DNA of 64,000 nucleotides from Candidatus Gastranaerophilales bacterium. GTDB taxonomy: Bacteria; Cyanobacteriota; Vampirovibrionia; Gastranaerophilales; Gastranaerophilaceae. Below the pieces are notes generated by a model. It saw only the letters and a program-made list of their open reading frames with translations. It searched no databases and was not told where the DNA came from. The stretch's first letter is position 1; each line of letters begins with the position of its first letter. The stretch spans positions 62,001-126,000 of the forward strand of contig CALUWC010000003.1 in assembly GCA_944324395.1 (NCBI GenBank), written 5' to 3'. Positions 48,931 through 56,400 of the stretch are shown here, in pieces. A program made the translations under genes and the position numbers.

Positions 48931-49104
48931 ATGTATGAAGACGAAATATTTGAAGGTGCTTTAAAAGAAACCAGGGAAGAAAGTTTCAAGGCATTGAAAG
49001 GTGAAGTCAGTACAATGGAAGCTGTTATAGAAAGATTATTAACCCAGCTTTTGGAGTGTACTTCATCAATTTCAGAACGTGACTTCCACGTTACAAGCGT
49101 CTAG
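48931..49104 (+). CDS. 57-residue acidic helical small protein
   Basis: Begins at the ATG at 48931, 8 bases after AGGAG: M-Y-E-D-E-I-F-E-G-A-L-K-E-T, continuing as a charged amphipathic helix with M-E-A-V-I-E-R-L-L-T-Q-L-L and ending F-H-V-T-S-V. It is likely a short coiled-coil/helical protein. It has one Cys and no signal peptide or membrane segment. A good Shine-Dalgarno sequence, an AT-rich promoter-like region upstream and a hairpin just after the stop support it. The function is unknown. Confidence 0.7.
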   Translation: MYEDEIFEGALKETREESFKALKGEVSTMEAVIERLLTQLLECTSSISERDFHVTSV

Positions 49105-49115
49105 TACAAATGATT

Positions 49116-49144
49116 GGAGCCGTATTTGTTACAAATACGGCTCC
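49116..49144. terminator. hairpin between convergent small gene and glycine-zipper gene
   Basis: GGAGCCGTATTTGT and its perfect complement with a 1-base centre (effective loop ~5). It lacks a clear U-tract on either strand. It probably ends both convergent transcripts. Confidence 0.65.
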
Positions 49145-49178
49145 TGGAGATATTTTGGGAGATTTATTATATTTTTGC

Positions 49179-50300
49179 TTATCCTGTATATCTAAAGTAC
49201 TGGTTTTGTGAATTGTACATGAACGGATTGGTCATTTGGAATAGTGAACCTGTAAAAGGATTAGAATATCCGCCCATTCCGTACATAAACGGATTTGTCA
49301 TTGCCATTCCGCCGAACATAAATGGATTCATCATTCCGTAATTCATATATGGCATTGATGGAAGCATTGGATTGTATGATTGTGCCGGAGTTTGGATATT
49401 AAGTTCTTTTTGCAATCTTTCCAATTCTTTCTGGTACATTTTTTGTTCATCTTCAATTTGTTTCTGTGAAGGCAGAGCAGCTTCTCTGGTGTGAGGGTTG
49501 TCTACTCTTGTGTTATCTTCAGGTTGTACAATAGGTTCTTCAAGAGGGTTTTTGTCAAGTTCTTCTTCAATTGCTTTATTGATATCTTCCATTGTATAAC
49601 CGTTTTGTCGCAGTTGTTCTATTTCTTCATCAGTGAATCCATAGCTGTATAATTTTTCAATATCTTCTTTTTTATATTGTGGTAATTGTGCAATAGCTTC
49701 TTGTTCCGCTTTTTTCTCAGAATAAGTTTTTCCTCTTAATAATGCACCGCCGATTGCACCGACGATACCGCCTATAATGGTTCCGACACCAGGGCAGATT
49801 GCTGAACCTATTGCGGCACCGGCTGCCATAGCTCCAAGTTCTACAGCTGCTCCGCCAACTTCTTTCATTCCGGCACCAAAGCCGCCTTCTTTAAATGCTG
49901 TATATATATTAGGTGCTTCAAATGCAATTGTTAATGCAGCACCTATAAATGGCATTTTCTTGGCAATACCTTTGCCTAAACCCTTTAGGCCGCCCAAAAA
50001 TTTGCTTTTACCTGCTAGTTTTGCCGCATTTGCTCCTTTTTTCATTTGATCAAGATAAAATTTTGGTCTAAGATTGTTAAGGACTCTTTTGGCAAAACCT
50101 CCCTGTGTAGCTTTTTTAGCTATTACATCAGCTTCTAAAGCTTTAGCACCAGCTTTAACCTTTTTAAAAATTGAGCCTTTCTGGCTTCGCATAGCTTTAC
50201 CGATAATTTCTGAACTGTCACCTAACAAAAATTCAGGTGTAACATTCAAGGCTCTGCGTCCGAATGAGATTGCTTTACGTGCAATTGATAATATTCCCAT
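49179..50300 (-). CDS. glycine-zipper protein with NPF-rich tail, paralog A
   Basis: A 373-residue protein of unknown family. Residues ~1-110 are basic and helical ('K-A-G-A-K-A-L-E-A-D-V-I-A-K-K-A-T-Q-G-G'). A hydrophobic Gly-zipper follows at about 130-185 ('A-A-G-A-A-I-G-S-A-I-C-P-G-V-G', then 'I-G-G-I-V-G-A-I-G-G'). An acidic helical part (about 190-295) follows, and the last ~65 residues are a low-complexity Met/Asn/Pro/Phe/Tyr tail with repeated N-P-F ('T-N-P-F-M-Y-G', 'S-N-P-F-T-G'). There is no signal peptide. The zipper could insert in membranes, as in pore-forming or translocator proteins. It is a paralog of the next gene. AGGGGA precedes the ATG. Confidence 0.75.
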   Translation of the reverse strand: MGILSIARKAISFGRRALNVTPEFLLGDSSEIIGKAMRSQKGSIFKKVKAGAKALEADVIAKKATQGGFAKRVLNNLRPKFYLDQMKKGANAAKLAGKSKFLGGLKGLGKGIAKKMPFIGAALTIAFEAPNIYTAFKEGGFGAGMKEVGGAAVELGAMAAGAAIGSAICPGVGTIIGGIVGAIGGALLRGKTYSEKKAEQEAIAQLPQYKKEDIEKLYSYGFTDEEIEQLRQNGYTMEDINKAIEEELDKNPLEEPIVQPEDNTRVDNPHTREAALPSQKQIEDEQKMYQKELERLQKELNIQTPAQSYNPMLPSMPYMNYGMMNPFMFGGMAMTNPFMYGMGGYSNPFTGSLFQMTNPFMYNSQNQYFRYTG

Positions 50301-50386
50301 TTTTTTCCCCTGTGTTTTATATTTTCCCCTATATTTAATTTAAGTTTTTTTGTTTTGTAAAATTGCTTAATTGTAAACAAATATTA

Positions 50387-50421
50387 AAACGAGTCTTTAA
50401 ATAAAATTTAAAGACTCGTTT
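50387..50421 (-). terminator. terminator after glycine-zipper paralog B
   Basis: AAACGAGTCTTTAAAT and its perfect complement with a 3-base loop; a T-rich tail follows on the minus strand. Confidence 0.88.
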
Positions 50422-50442
50422 GGTTCGGGGTTTGTATATTTA

Positions 50443-51225
50443 TTAAGCTAATGTATTAAAGTTCATACCTTGCATCATTATGTCATCAGCAAACGGGTTG
50501 GAAAATGCTCCGTAGTCATACATCGGGTTTGTCATTCCGTACGGGTTATATCCATAAGGGTTGCTGTAAGGATCTGTTCCTGTAAACGGAGGTTGATATT
50601 GCTGTTGCTGAGCTTCTTGCATTGCAGCTAATTCTTCCTGCGCTTTCATTTCTGCTTCAGCTTTTTGCTCGGTATAAGTTTTACCTACGACTTTGCTTGT
50701 TAACCATTCACCAGCCATCCACCCTACGATAGTTCCGATACCAGGACAAATTGCTGAACCTATAGCTGCACCTGCTGCACCGCCTGCTAATCTTGTACCT
50801 GCTTTGGCGATTTCTTTAACACCTTGTCCAATACCCTGTTCTTTTGTTGCTGTCCATATATTTGGAAGTTCAAACAAAATTGTTGATGCGGCTGCAATGA
50901 ATGGCATATTTTTGCCAAGTCCTTTGAATAACCCTTTTAACCCGCCTAGGAATTGATTTTTACCTGCGATTTTTGCAGCTCTTGCACCAGCTTTTGTTAA
51001 TGATGGAATTCGTCCTAAATTTGCTGTTACTCTTTTGAAAAATCCGCCTTGTGATAATTTTTTTGCGGCAATATCTGCTTCTAATGCTTTAAAACCGGCT
51101 TTTCCTCTTGTTAAAGCTGATCCTTTAGTTGCACGCATTGCTTTACCTGCAACTTCTGCTCCGTTTCCTAAAATAGCTTCTGGCAAAATGTTGATAATTC
51201 GTCTGCCAATTGATCCAATACTCAT
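50443..51225 (-). CDS. glycine-zipper protein with NPF/NPY-rich tail, paralog B
   Basis: A 260-residue paralog of the gene at 49179. It shares the basic N-terminal module ('G-N-G-A-E-V-A-G-K-A-M-R', 'F-K-A-L-E-A-D-I-A-A-K-K-L-S-Q-G-G-F', 'K-N-Q-F-L-G-G-L-K-G-L'), the 'N-M-P-F-I' segment and the zipper 'G-A-A-G-A-A-I-G-S-A-I-C-P-G-I-G-T-I-V-G'. It lacks most of the acidic middle part and ends in a Tyr/Asn/Pro tail (D-P-Y-S-N-P-Y-G-Y-N-P-Y-G). GGTGG precedes the ATG. It has its own terminator. Function unknown; as with paralog A, a membrane-inserting or secreted effector-like role is only a hypothesis. Confidence 0.75.
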   Translation of the reverse strand: MSIGSIGRRIINILPEAILGNGAEVAGKAMRATKGSALTRGKAGFKALEADIAAKKLSQGGFFKRVTANLGRIPSLTKAGARAAKIAGKNQFLGGLKGLFKGLGKNMPFIAAASTILFELPNIWTATKEQGIGQGVKEIAKAGTRLAGGAAGAAIGSAICPGIGTIVGWMAGEWLTSKVVGKTYTEQKAEAEMKAQEELAAMQEAQQQQYQPPFTGTDPYSNPYGYNPYGMTNPMYDYGAFSNPFADDIMMQGMNFNTLA

Positions 51226-51312
51226 AACTTTACCACCTTTTACACATTAAAAATAACCTACACTTTTATAAAAAAAATTTCCGATACGTAATTGCCTAAA
51301 ATGGAAATAATG

Positions 51313-51326
51313 TTAACAATTGTTAA
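51313..51326. promoter_or_regulatory. 14-base palindrome upstream of glycine-zipper paralog B
   Basis: TTAACAATTGTTAA, perfect, about 90 bases before the start at 51225. Could be an operator for the paralog B gene; unproven. Confidence 0.3.
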
Positions 51327-51340
51327 TGTTATTTTTCATA

Positions 51341-51365
51341 AAAAAATACCACTTTTATCAAGTGG
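51341..51365 (-). terminator. terminator after coiled-coil protein gene
   Basis: On the minus strand, CCACTT / AAGTGG with a 5-base loop followed by TATTTTTT. Confidence 0.8.
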
Positions 51366-51415
51366 CAGGGAAAAGTTACGAAAATTAAGTGTAGGGGAAT
51401 TATAAAATATATTTT

Positions 51416-52879
51416 TTATGCATTAAATATGTTAAATGACTTTTCAACGTTTTTACTGATTACACTCTTAACTGAATCGTATTCTGTTTGAAGAGCATTA
51501 TGTTCTGATTCAAGTTTGTTTAACTGCAGGTCAAATTGTTTATCCTGACTTTCCAGATTATCCATTTGAGTCTGATAAACCTGTTCTGCAATTGCCATTG
51601 CTGCTGAGTCTTCTTTTTCTGTTATAGATTCATCACTGTTGAGTGTTGTATTTACAAATGCTTTGTCTGTTGTTGAATAGTAAGACAGTGTCAGAGCTCC
51701 GGCTTTCAATTGTTTTACAAACCAGTCTGTATCTTTTAGGTTTGTTTCATTATCGGTTGTAGTGTAGCCGCTTTTGCTTATTGCATTAAATATGTTTTTG
51801 TAATAGTTTACAGCTTCCGCATCATAAGTAAGAGTGCCTGTGCTGTTTGAAACAGAATTGTTATAATAAGCTTCTGTCAATGCAACAGCATAGTCATATA
51901 GTTCTCTTTGTGCTGTTGTAGCACCTTCATAGTTTAACGCTTTAGATTCTTTTGTTACATCATAGCTTACCCCGCCTTCATCAACATAGGTATTGTTGTT
52001 CTGCCAGGTCAGGTAATTTTTTTGTTCTTCACTGACTAATGCATCACCATTAGCATCTGTATCTGCATATAATACATTTGTTTCAACTTCTTCGCCGTCC
52101 ATATTTGTATATGTATATGTTCCGGCTTCAGTATTATATGTTACATTATCTACAACATGATAAAGATCGGTTCCTTCCTGATCTTCTGTCTGGTATCCTA
52201 CTTGAATTACCAGTTCGCCTGTTGTACGATCTTCAACCTGAAAAGCTTGCAAAAGATATCTTTCTTTATAGTATCCGTTGCTGTCTTTGTATAAATTTAA
52301 TATATCTCCGTTTACATCTGTTGTGTAAGCCGTGTTGTATGTTACATAACCGTCAAATGAATCCTGGCTGAATGATGTGTAATCAAATCCTAATACGTGC
52401 TGGCTGTCCATATCATCAATACTTTTACCTACTGATGCCAGATATTGGTCCCACGCATCATGAACGGCTTCTTCTGATGCTGAATGTTTTGTTACATCAA
52501 TATTTGCCTGTGTATAACCTAAAGATTTTAAGAAAATGTTAAAATCTCCATTTCCGGCTTCATAGGCTTTTGCAATTGCAGATGTGACCAGGATCTGTCC
52601 TTTGTTATCTTTTACAAGATATTGTTTTCCGTTTGCAACGGAATTTAGTCCTGTCAATTGATTGTATGTTAAATCTGCATAATTTGCTTCTGCACCGTTG
52701 TAACCTGTCAGAACCTGATATTTTGTAGCACTTAATGCTTCAAGGTATGCATCATTTATCTGTTCTGAATTGTCAGACAGACGCTGTTTTGAATAAGCAA
52801 GTGACTGCTGTTCCATTTCATTATTAGATAAACGAGCAGTTATACTTAACAATCTGGCTTGTGATGCTGCCATTCCCAT
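51416..52879 (-). CDS. lineage-specific protein with conserved N-terminal helix and coiled-coil C-terminus
   Basis: A 487-residue protein I cannot assign. It opens M-G-M-A-A-S-Q-A-R-L-L-S-I-T-A-R-L-S, followed by a Gln/Ser-rich helix; this opening recurs, to my recollection, in many Melainabacteria proteins. The middle (about 70-330) is Tyr/Thr/Asp/Asn-rich and beta-like ('Y-V-T-Y-N-T-A-Y-T-T-D-V-N-G-D'), resembling extracellular filament or adhesin domains. The last ~60 residues form a coiled coil ('D-N-L-E-S-Q-D-K-Q-F-D-L-Q-L-N-K-L-E'). A helix-variable-helix layout of this kind is also seen in flagellin/hook-filament proteins, but there is no signal peptide and no sequence proof. AAGGAA precedes the ATG. 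It lies beside the two glycine-zipper genes. Confidence 0.75.
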   Translation of the reverse strand: MGMAASQARLLSITARLSNNEMEQQSLAYSKQRLSDNSEQINDAYLEALSATKYQVLTGYNGAEANYADLTYNQLTGLNSVANGKQYLVKDNKGQILVTSAIAKAYEAGNGDFNIFLKSLGYTQANIDVTKHSASEEAVHDAWDQYLASVGKSIDDMDSQHVLGFDYTSFSQDSFDGYVTYNTAYTTDVNGDILNLYKDSNGYYKERYLLQAFQVEDRTTGELVIQVGYQTEDQEGTDLYHVVDNVTYNTEAGTYTYTNMDGEEVETNVLYADTDANGDALVSEEQKNYLTWQNNNTYVDEGGVSYDVTKESKALNYEGATTAQRELYDYAVALTEAYYNNSVSNSTGTLTYDAEAVNYYKNIFNAISKSGYTTTDNETNLKDTDWFVKQLKAGALTLSYYSTTDKAFVNTTLNSDESITEKEDSAAMAIAEQVYQTQMDNLESQDKQFDLQLNKLESEHNALQTEYDSVKSVISKNVEKSFNIFNA

Positions 52880-52994
52880 AGTTTCTAACAGTTCCTTTCA
52901 ATAATTTTCGTATCTGTTATTCTTAATTACGGCTTATTTGTAAGAAACTTTAGTATTTTTTATGGGTTTGTTAAAATTTCGTAACATTTTAATG

Positions 52995-54866
52995 CTAGGA
53001 AACTTCAATTCCTTTTTCTGCAAAATAAAGTCTGAAATAAAAACATGCAACATGCTGGATTGAATCGACTCTTATCCATTGACGGGTTGCTTTAAATCGA
53101 ATTGCTCCTTTAGACTTTTCAGGATTTTTATGTGCATAGTTATTTTTATCTGAATTGTATAAAATCATCTGGGATTTAGCTGTTTTTCTGCAGGCTTCCA
53201 AAATATGTTCTGCAAGATTTTCTTCTCCGAGATTTTTTGCAAGGTAATAAGCACTGATAAGACCTTCCGAGCGTGAACCGTCAGGGTAAAAATGATCCCC
53301 GTAATTGTAATAATACGCTCCTTCATAATCAATAAACGGTGAATCATTTTCATTGTACATTTTGCTTATCATCGTTTTTGCATCATTAAATACAAAATTT
53401 ATATAATTATCTTTTCTAAATTCAGGATTTTTACACCATTCTTCGATTGCCTGCATAAGCCATGCATCAGATGGCAGTGATGTAAATAAATCTTTATAAA
53501 CTTTAGGTCTTTCATCTACAATCCAGTCAAGAGCAAGTGTGCATTTATCCTTAATTTTCGAAACAAGTTCTATATCATCTTCAAAATTATTTGCAACTAA
53601 TCCAAGACCCAGCAAGGCTTCTCCCGGATAATAAAAAGAAAAGGTATTGCGGCGTTCTTCATCTGTCATCTCAATAAGCGGATTTCCGTCTTGAAATTTC
53701 GGATTTATATAATAACCGAGCATTTCTCCTGTTTTATAGATTCTTGATAAAAGGTGTCTGCTGTATTTCTTTATATATTCATCATAAGTTTTATCATTTG
53801 TTTCGTTTCTGTATTTCATCATTGCAATAAGAATCATTCCGGTTCCGCCGAGTTTTGCTTTTTTGTTATAAAAAGCATAGGCTGCTGTTTCTCCGTCAAC
53901 TATATGTTCTTTTGTAATGGTAGTTATAAAATCAATACCTTTCCTTGCCGCTTCCAGATATTTTTTATTCTTTGTTAATTGATAAGCTCTGATAAGTGTT
54001 ACAATTCCTCCGCAATGTCTTAAGTCATTGTAATACAGATTATCTTCAGGTGCATTCGGGTGTTCATGGTCTTTGTAATTGTCTTCTTTTGCATCGTAAT
54101 AATACAAATATCTTCCATCATCTTTTTGATTTTTTATTATCCAATCAGTACCGGCTAATGCAATCTCTTTAATTTCTTCCGGTGAATATTCATATAATAC
54201 GTTCCCTCTGTACAGGGGTAATATATCATCTTTGTAGGTTATGAATGCATGACTTTTTATAATATAGCATTCATAATCAGCCATTTTTAATATATTTATT
54301 CTTTCCGAAATTTTATTTGTAATATTTTTTATATGAGTTTTCCTTAAAATAGTATTTAATGCGGATTTTAAATCCATCTGGCTCAGAACCCAGGCATCTG
54401 CCGGCATGTAAATATATGGTGTTTTATTAAGTATCAGTTTAATTCCGGTTACTCCTGGTTCAAATCTATTTGGGGTGAATGCGGCAAGATTAATTTCTTC
54501 AATTTTTACAGGGATTTGCTCTGTTACAAATTCAAATAAAATTCTGCAATTATCTTCATCTGCAATGTTGAAATTTTTAAAAGCAGGATTTGTTTTTATT
54601 TTTTCAATATCTCTGTTTATAGATTCATCAAGAGTGTTTCTGCAAGAACCCCAGCGGATTTGTTTTTCGCCTGCCTGAAACAGAGTTATATATGTGTATG
54701 TTAAGTCTTTATTATAATTTATAATTCCGTCTAAATTCAATTCTGTTGAACTAACTGTATCTCCTGTAATAAAAGATTTTCTAATTCTTTTTAATAATTC
54801 CTTTATTGCAGAAAAATCCTGTTTAAAATATTCTCTTTCTTTTTCATTTTCAATTGAAAAATTCAT
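52995..54866 (-). CDS. AMMECR1-like plus six-hairpin (alpha/alpha) domain protein
   Basis: A 623-residue soluble protein with two parts. Residues ~1-200 resemble AMMECR1 proteins: 'G-S-C-R-N-T-L-D-E-S-I' where AMMECR1 has its G-C-I-G-T, and 'F-E-P-G-V-T-G-I-K-L' followed by 'M-P-A-D-A-W-V' and 'A-L-N-T-I-L-R-K-T-H-I'. Residues ~235-620 contain repeated helix pairs with aromatic/acidic loops ('W-I-I-K-N-Q-K-D-D-G-R-Y', 'L-R-H-C-G-G-I-V-T-L-I-R-A', 'Y-Y-P-G-E-A-L-L-G-L'), the pattern of six-hairpin glycosidases, lyases and epimerases. The substrate is unknown; no signal peptide is present, so it probably acts in the cytoplasm. GGGTGAG precedes the ATG. Confidence 0.72.
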   Translation of the reverse strand: MNFSIENEKEREYFKQDFSAIKELLKRIRKSFITGDTVSSTELNLDGIINYNKDLTYTYITLFQAGEKQIRWGSCRNTLDESINRDIEKIKTNPAFKNFNIADEDNCRILFEFVTEQIPVKIEEINLAAFTPNRFEPGVTGIKLILNKTPYIYMPADAWVLSQMDLKSALNTILRKTHIKNITNKISERINILKMADYECYIIKSHAFITYKDDILPLYRGNVLYEYSPEEIKEIALAGTDWIIKNQKDDGRYLYYYDAKEDNYKDHEHPNAPEDNLYYNDLRHCGGIVTLIRAYQLTKNKKYLEAARKGIDFITTITKEHIVDGETAAYAFYNKKAKLGGTGMILIAMMKYRNETNDKTYDEYIKKYSRHLLSRIYKTGEMLGYYINPKFQDGNPLIEMTDEERRNTFSFYYPGEALLGLGLVANNFEDDIELVSKIKDKCTLALDWIVDERPKVYKDLFTSLPSDAWLMQAIEEWCKNPEFRKDNYINFVFNDAKTMISKMYNENDSPFIDYEGAYYYNYGDHFYPDGSRSEGLISAYYLAKNLGEENLAEHILEACRKTAKSQMILYNSDKNNYAHKNPEKSKGAIRFKATRQWIRVDSIQHVACFYFRLYFAEKGIEVS

Positions 54867-55012
54867 TTGCTCACCCTGTTTAAATCTTTTATTATTTTAG
54901 CATTTTGCAGAGATTTTACATCCATCTTTTTGATGGATTAATATTAACATTCGTAACATTTTTGCTTGTAAGTAAACAATATGATAATTTGTTAATGAGA
55001 AGAGGATAGTTT

Positions 55013-55885
55013 ATGAAAAATATTGTTATATATACCGACAAAAATTCTTCATCAATTGCAGATATTGTTTCTTCTATTGAGGATTCAAATGTAAGACTTG
55101 AAAATGCTGCAAATTTAAAGGATTATGAAACTCTGAATCCGGGTGTAATTATTATTGAAAATGTTCCGGATATTAAAGATGTTTTAATGGTTACAAAGTT
55201 TAAGTTTCCTATTTTGTTTATTGGTGAAACTTTTAAAGGTTGTACAGTACGAGCAGTAGCTTTTGATTATATAAAAACTCCGGTTGACAATCAGGAATTG
55301 GTAGTTAGAGTCAGAAATATGCTGAAAATTAAAGAGCTTAGAGATAAATTAAAAACTCTTTCTACAACTGATGAATTGACAGGTTTGCATAACAGAAGAT
55401 ATTTGCTTGAACGTATGGAGCAGGAAATTTCCAGAGCCAAACGTTATACTACTCCATTATCTTTACTGTTATTTGATTTAGACTTTTTCAAAGTTGTAAA
55501 TGATATTTACGGCTATGAATGGGGCGATGTGTTATTGCGTTCAATTGCGGATAAGTTAAAACAGCTTATCAGAAAAGAAGATATTTTAACCCGTTACGGT
55601 GATGAGGAATTTATTGTTGTTCTTCCGAATACTTCTGAAGATAATGCATTTTTATTTGCAGAAAGATTCAGAAAAGATATTGAAAAAATGGAATTTATTC
55701 CGGCCGGAGAAGAAGAAAGACATCCGATTACAATTTCGGGCGGTATTGCAACCTTCCCTTGTCTTCCTGATACTGAAGAAGATGCAAATACTATTATAAG
55801 ATATGCCGAACACGCATTATATAATGCTAAAAAACGCGGCAAAAATAAAATTGTACAATTTTCACATTTGAATTTAGGTGAATAA
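55013..55885 (+). CDS. GGDEF-domain protein with degenerate receiver, variant G-D-E-E-F signature
   Basis: A 290-residue protein. Residues 1-110 look like a receiver fold ('I-V-I-Y-T-D-K-N' to 'Y-I-K-T-P-V') but lack the acidic pair and clear phospho-Asp, so phosphorylation is unlikely. A short helix leads to a GGDEF domain ('T-D-E-L-T-G-L-H-N-R-R-Y-L', 'D-L-D-F-F-K-V-V-N-D', 'L-T-R-Y-G-D-E-E-F-I-V-V-L'). The domain would make cyclic di-GMP, but the signature is G-D-E-E-F in place of G-G-D-E-F, and the usual G-H after the N-D loop is G-Y-E. Activity is therefore uncertain; it could be a c-di-GMP or GTP-binding effector. No I-site R-x-x-D is obvious. GAGAGGAT precedes the ATG. Confidence 0.88.
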   Translation: MKNIVIYTDKNSSSIADIVSSIEDSNVRLENAANLKDYETLNPGVIIIENVPDIKDVLMVTKFKFPILFIGETFKGCTVRAVAFDYIKTPVDNQELVVRVRNMLKIKELRDKLKTLSTTDELTGLHNRRYLLERMEQEISRAKRYTTPLSLLLFDLDFFKVVNDIYGYEWGDVLLRSIADKLKQLIRKEDILTRYGDEEFIVVLPNTSEDNAFLFAERFRKDIEKMEFIPAGEEERHPITISGGIATFPCLPDTEEDANTIIRYAEHALYNAKKRGKNKIVQFSHLNLGE

Positions 55886-56174
55886 TTCTGAAATTTTCAG
55901 GATTAAAAAAAGATCCTTTCTGAACACTTACATAGTGTAAATCTGGTTAATAGGCGGTATATTGATATCGCCTTTTATTTTTGCATAAGATTTATTATCA
56001 GAAAATAATAATTAAATTAAAATAAAAGCGAGTAATCAATGTAAGCGAAACAACAACAAAAGCGGGTATTGTTTGAACGTCAAAAAATAGATGCTAAAAT
56101 AAATTTAGAATAAGTAATTAAGTGAGTTTACCCGCTTCTATAATTGGGTGCTATGCGTACCTAAACCCGCACCT

Positions 56175-56212
56175 AATTTCTTTCTTTTTGGATAAGCAAA
56201 AAGAAAGAAATT
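56175..56212. repeat. 16-base purine/pyrimidine inverted repeat
   Basis: AATTTCTTTCTTTTTG and its perfect reverse complement around the 6-base loop GATAAG. A further AAGCAAAGAAAGAAA follows. No typical U-tail beyond the stem itself. Confidence 0.75.
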
Positions 56213-56241
56213 AAGCAAAGAAAGAAAAACTATCGACCAAA

Positions 56242-56329
56242 TAGCGTCAGTAAAATTCAACCTGAGCCGGGTTAACTCGCCAAGGCTCAAACAAAACCCG
56301 GCTTGATACTGTTTCGTTAACTGACGCTA
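56242..56329. other. 88-base multi-stem intergenic element
   Basis: The outer stem TAGCGTCAGT (56242-56251) pairs with ACTGACGCTA (56320-56329). The inner stem GCCGGGTT (56266-56273) pairs with AACCCGGC (56295-56302), with an alternative GAGCC/GGCTC pairing (56264-56268 with 56284-56288). The internal stems are much more GC-rich than the surroundings. It could be a non-coding RNA, an REP-like repeat or the end of a decayed mobile element. Confidence 0.55.
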
Positions 56330-56400
56330 ATTATATTTTCTGATAATAAATATTATGTATATGCTTGTGTTTTAACTTTTTTTACATCAGAGAGCATTTT

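Larger units (their letters stand above)
55886..56400. other. 515-base structured intergenic region
   Basis: Contains no convincing ORF. It holds an A-rich/T-rich hairpin (56175-56212), a multi-stem element (56242-56329) and several short repeats of the GCGGGT / ACCCGC type near 56075, 56130 and 56165. It lies between the GGDEF gene (+) and the end of the acyltransferase (-), so both genes point into it. Confidence 0.7.

Noticed and set aside
56242-56329. tRNA gene
   Set aside because: The outer and inner stems do not form an acceptor/T-arm arrangement, and there is no TTCRANNY loop; no tRNA pattern was found anywhere in the window.
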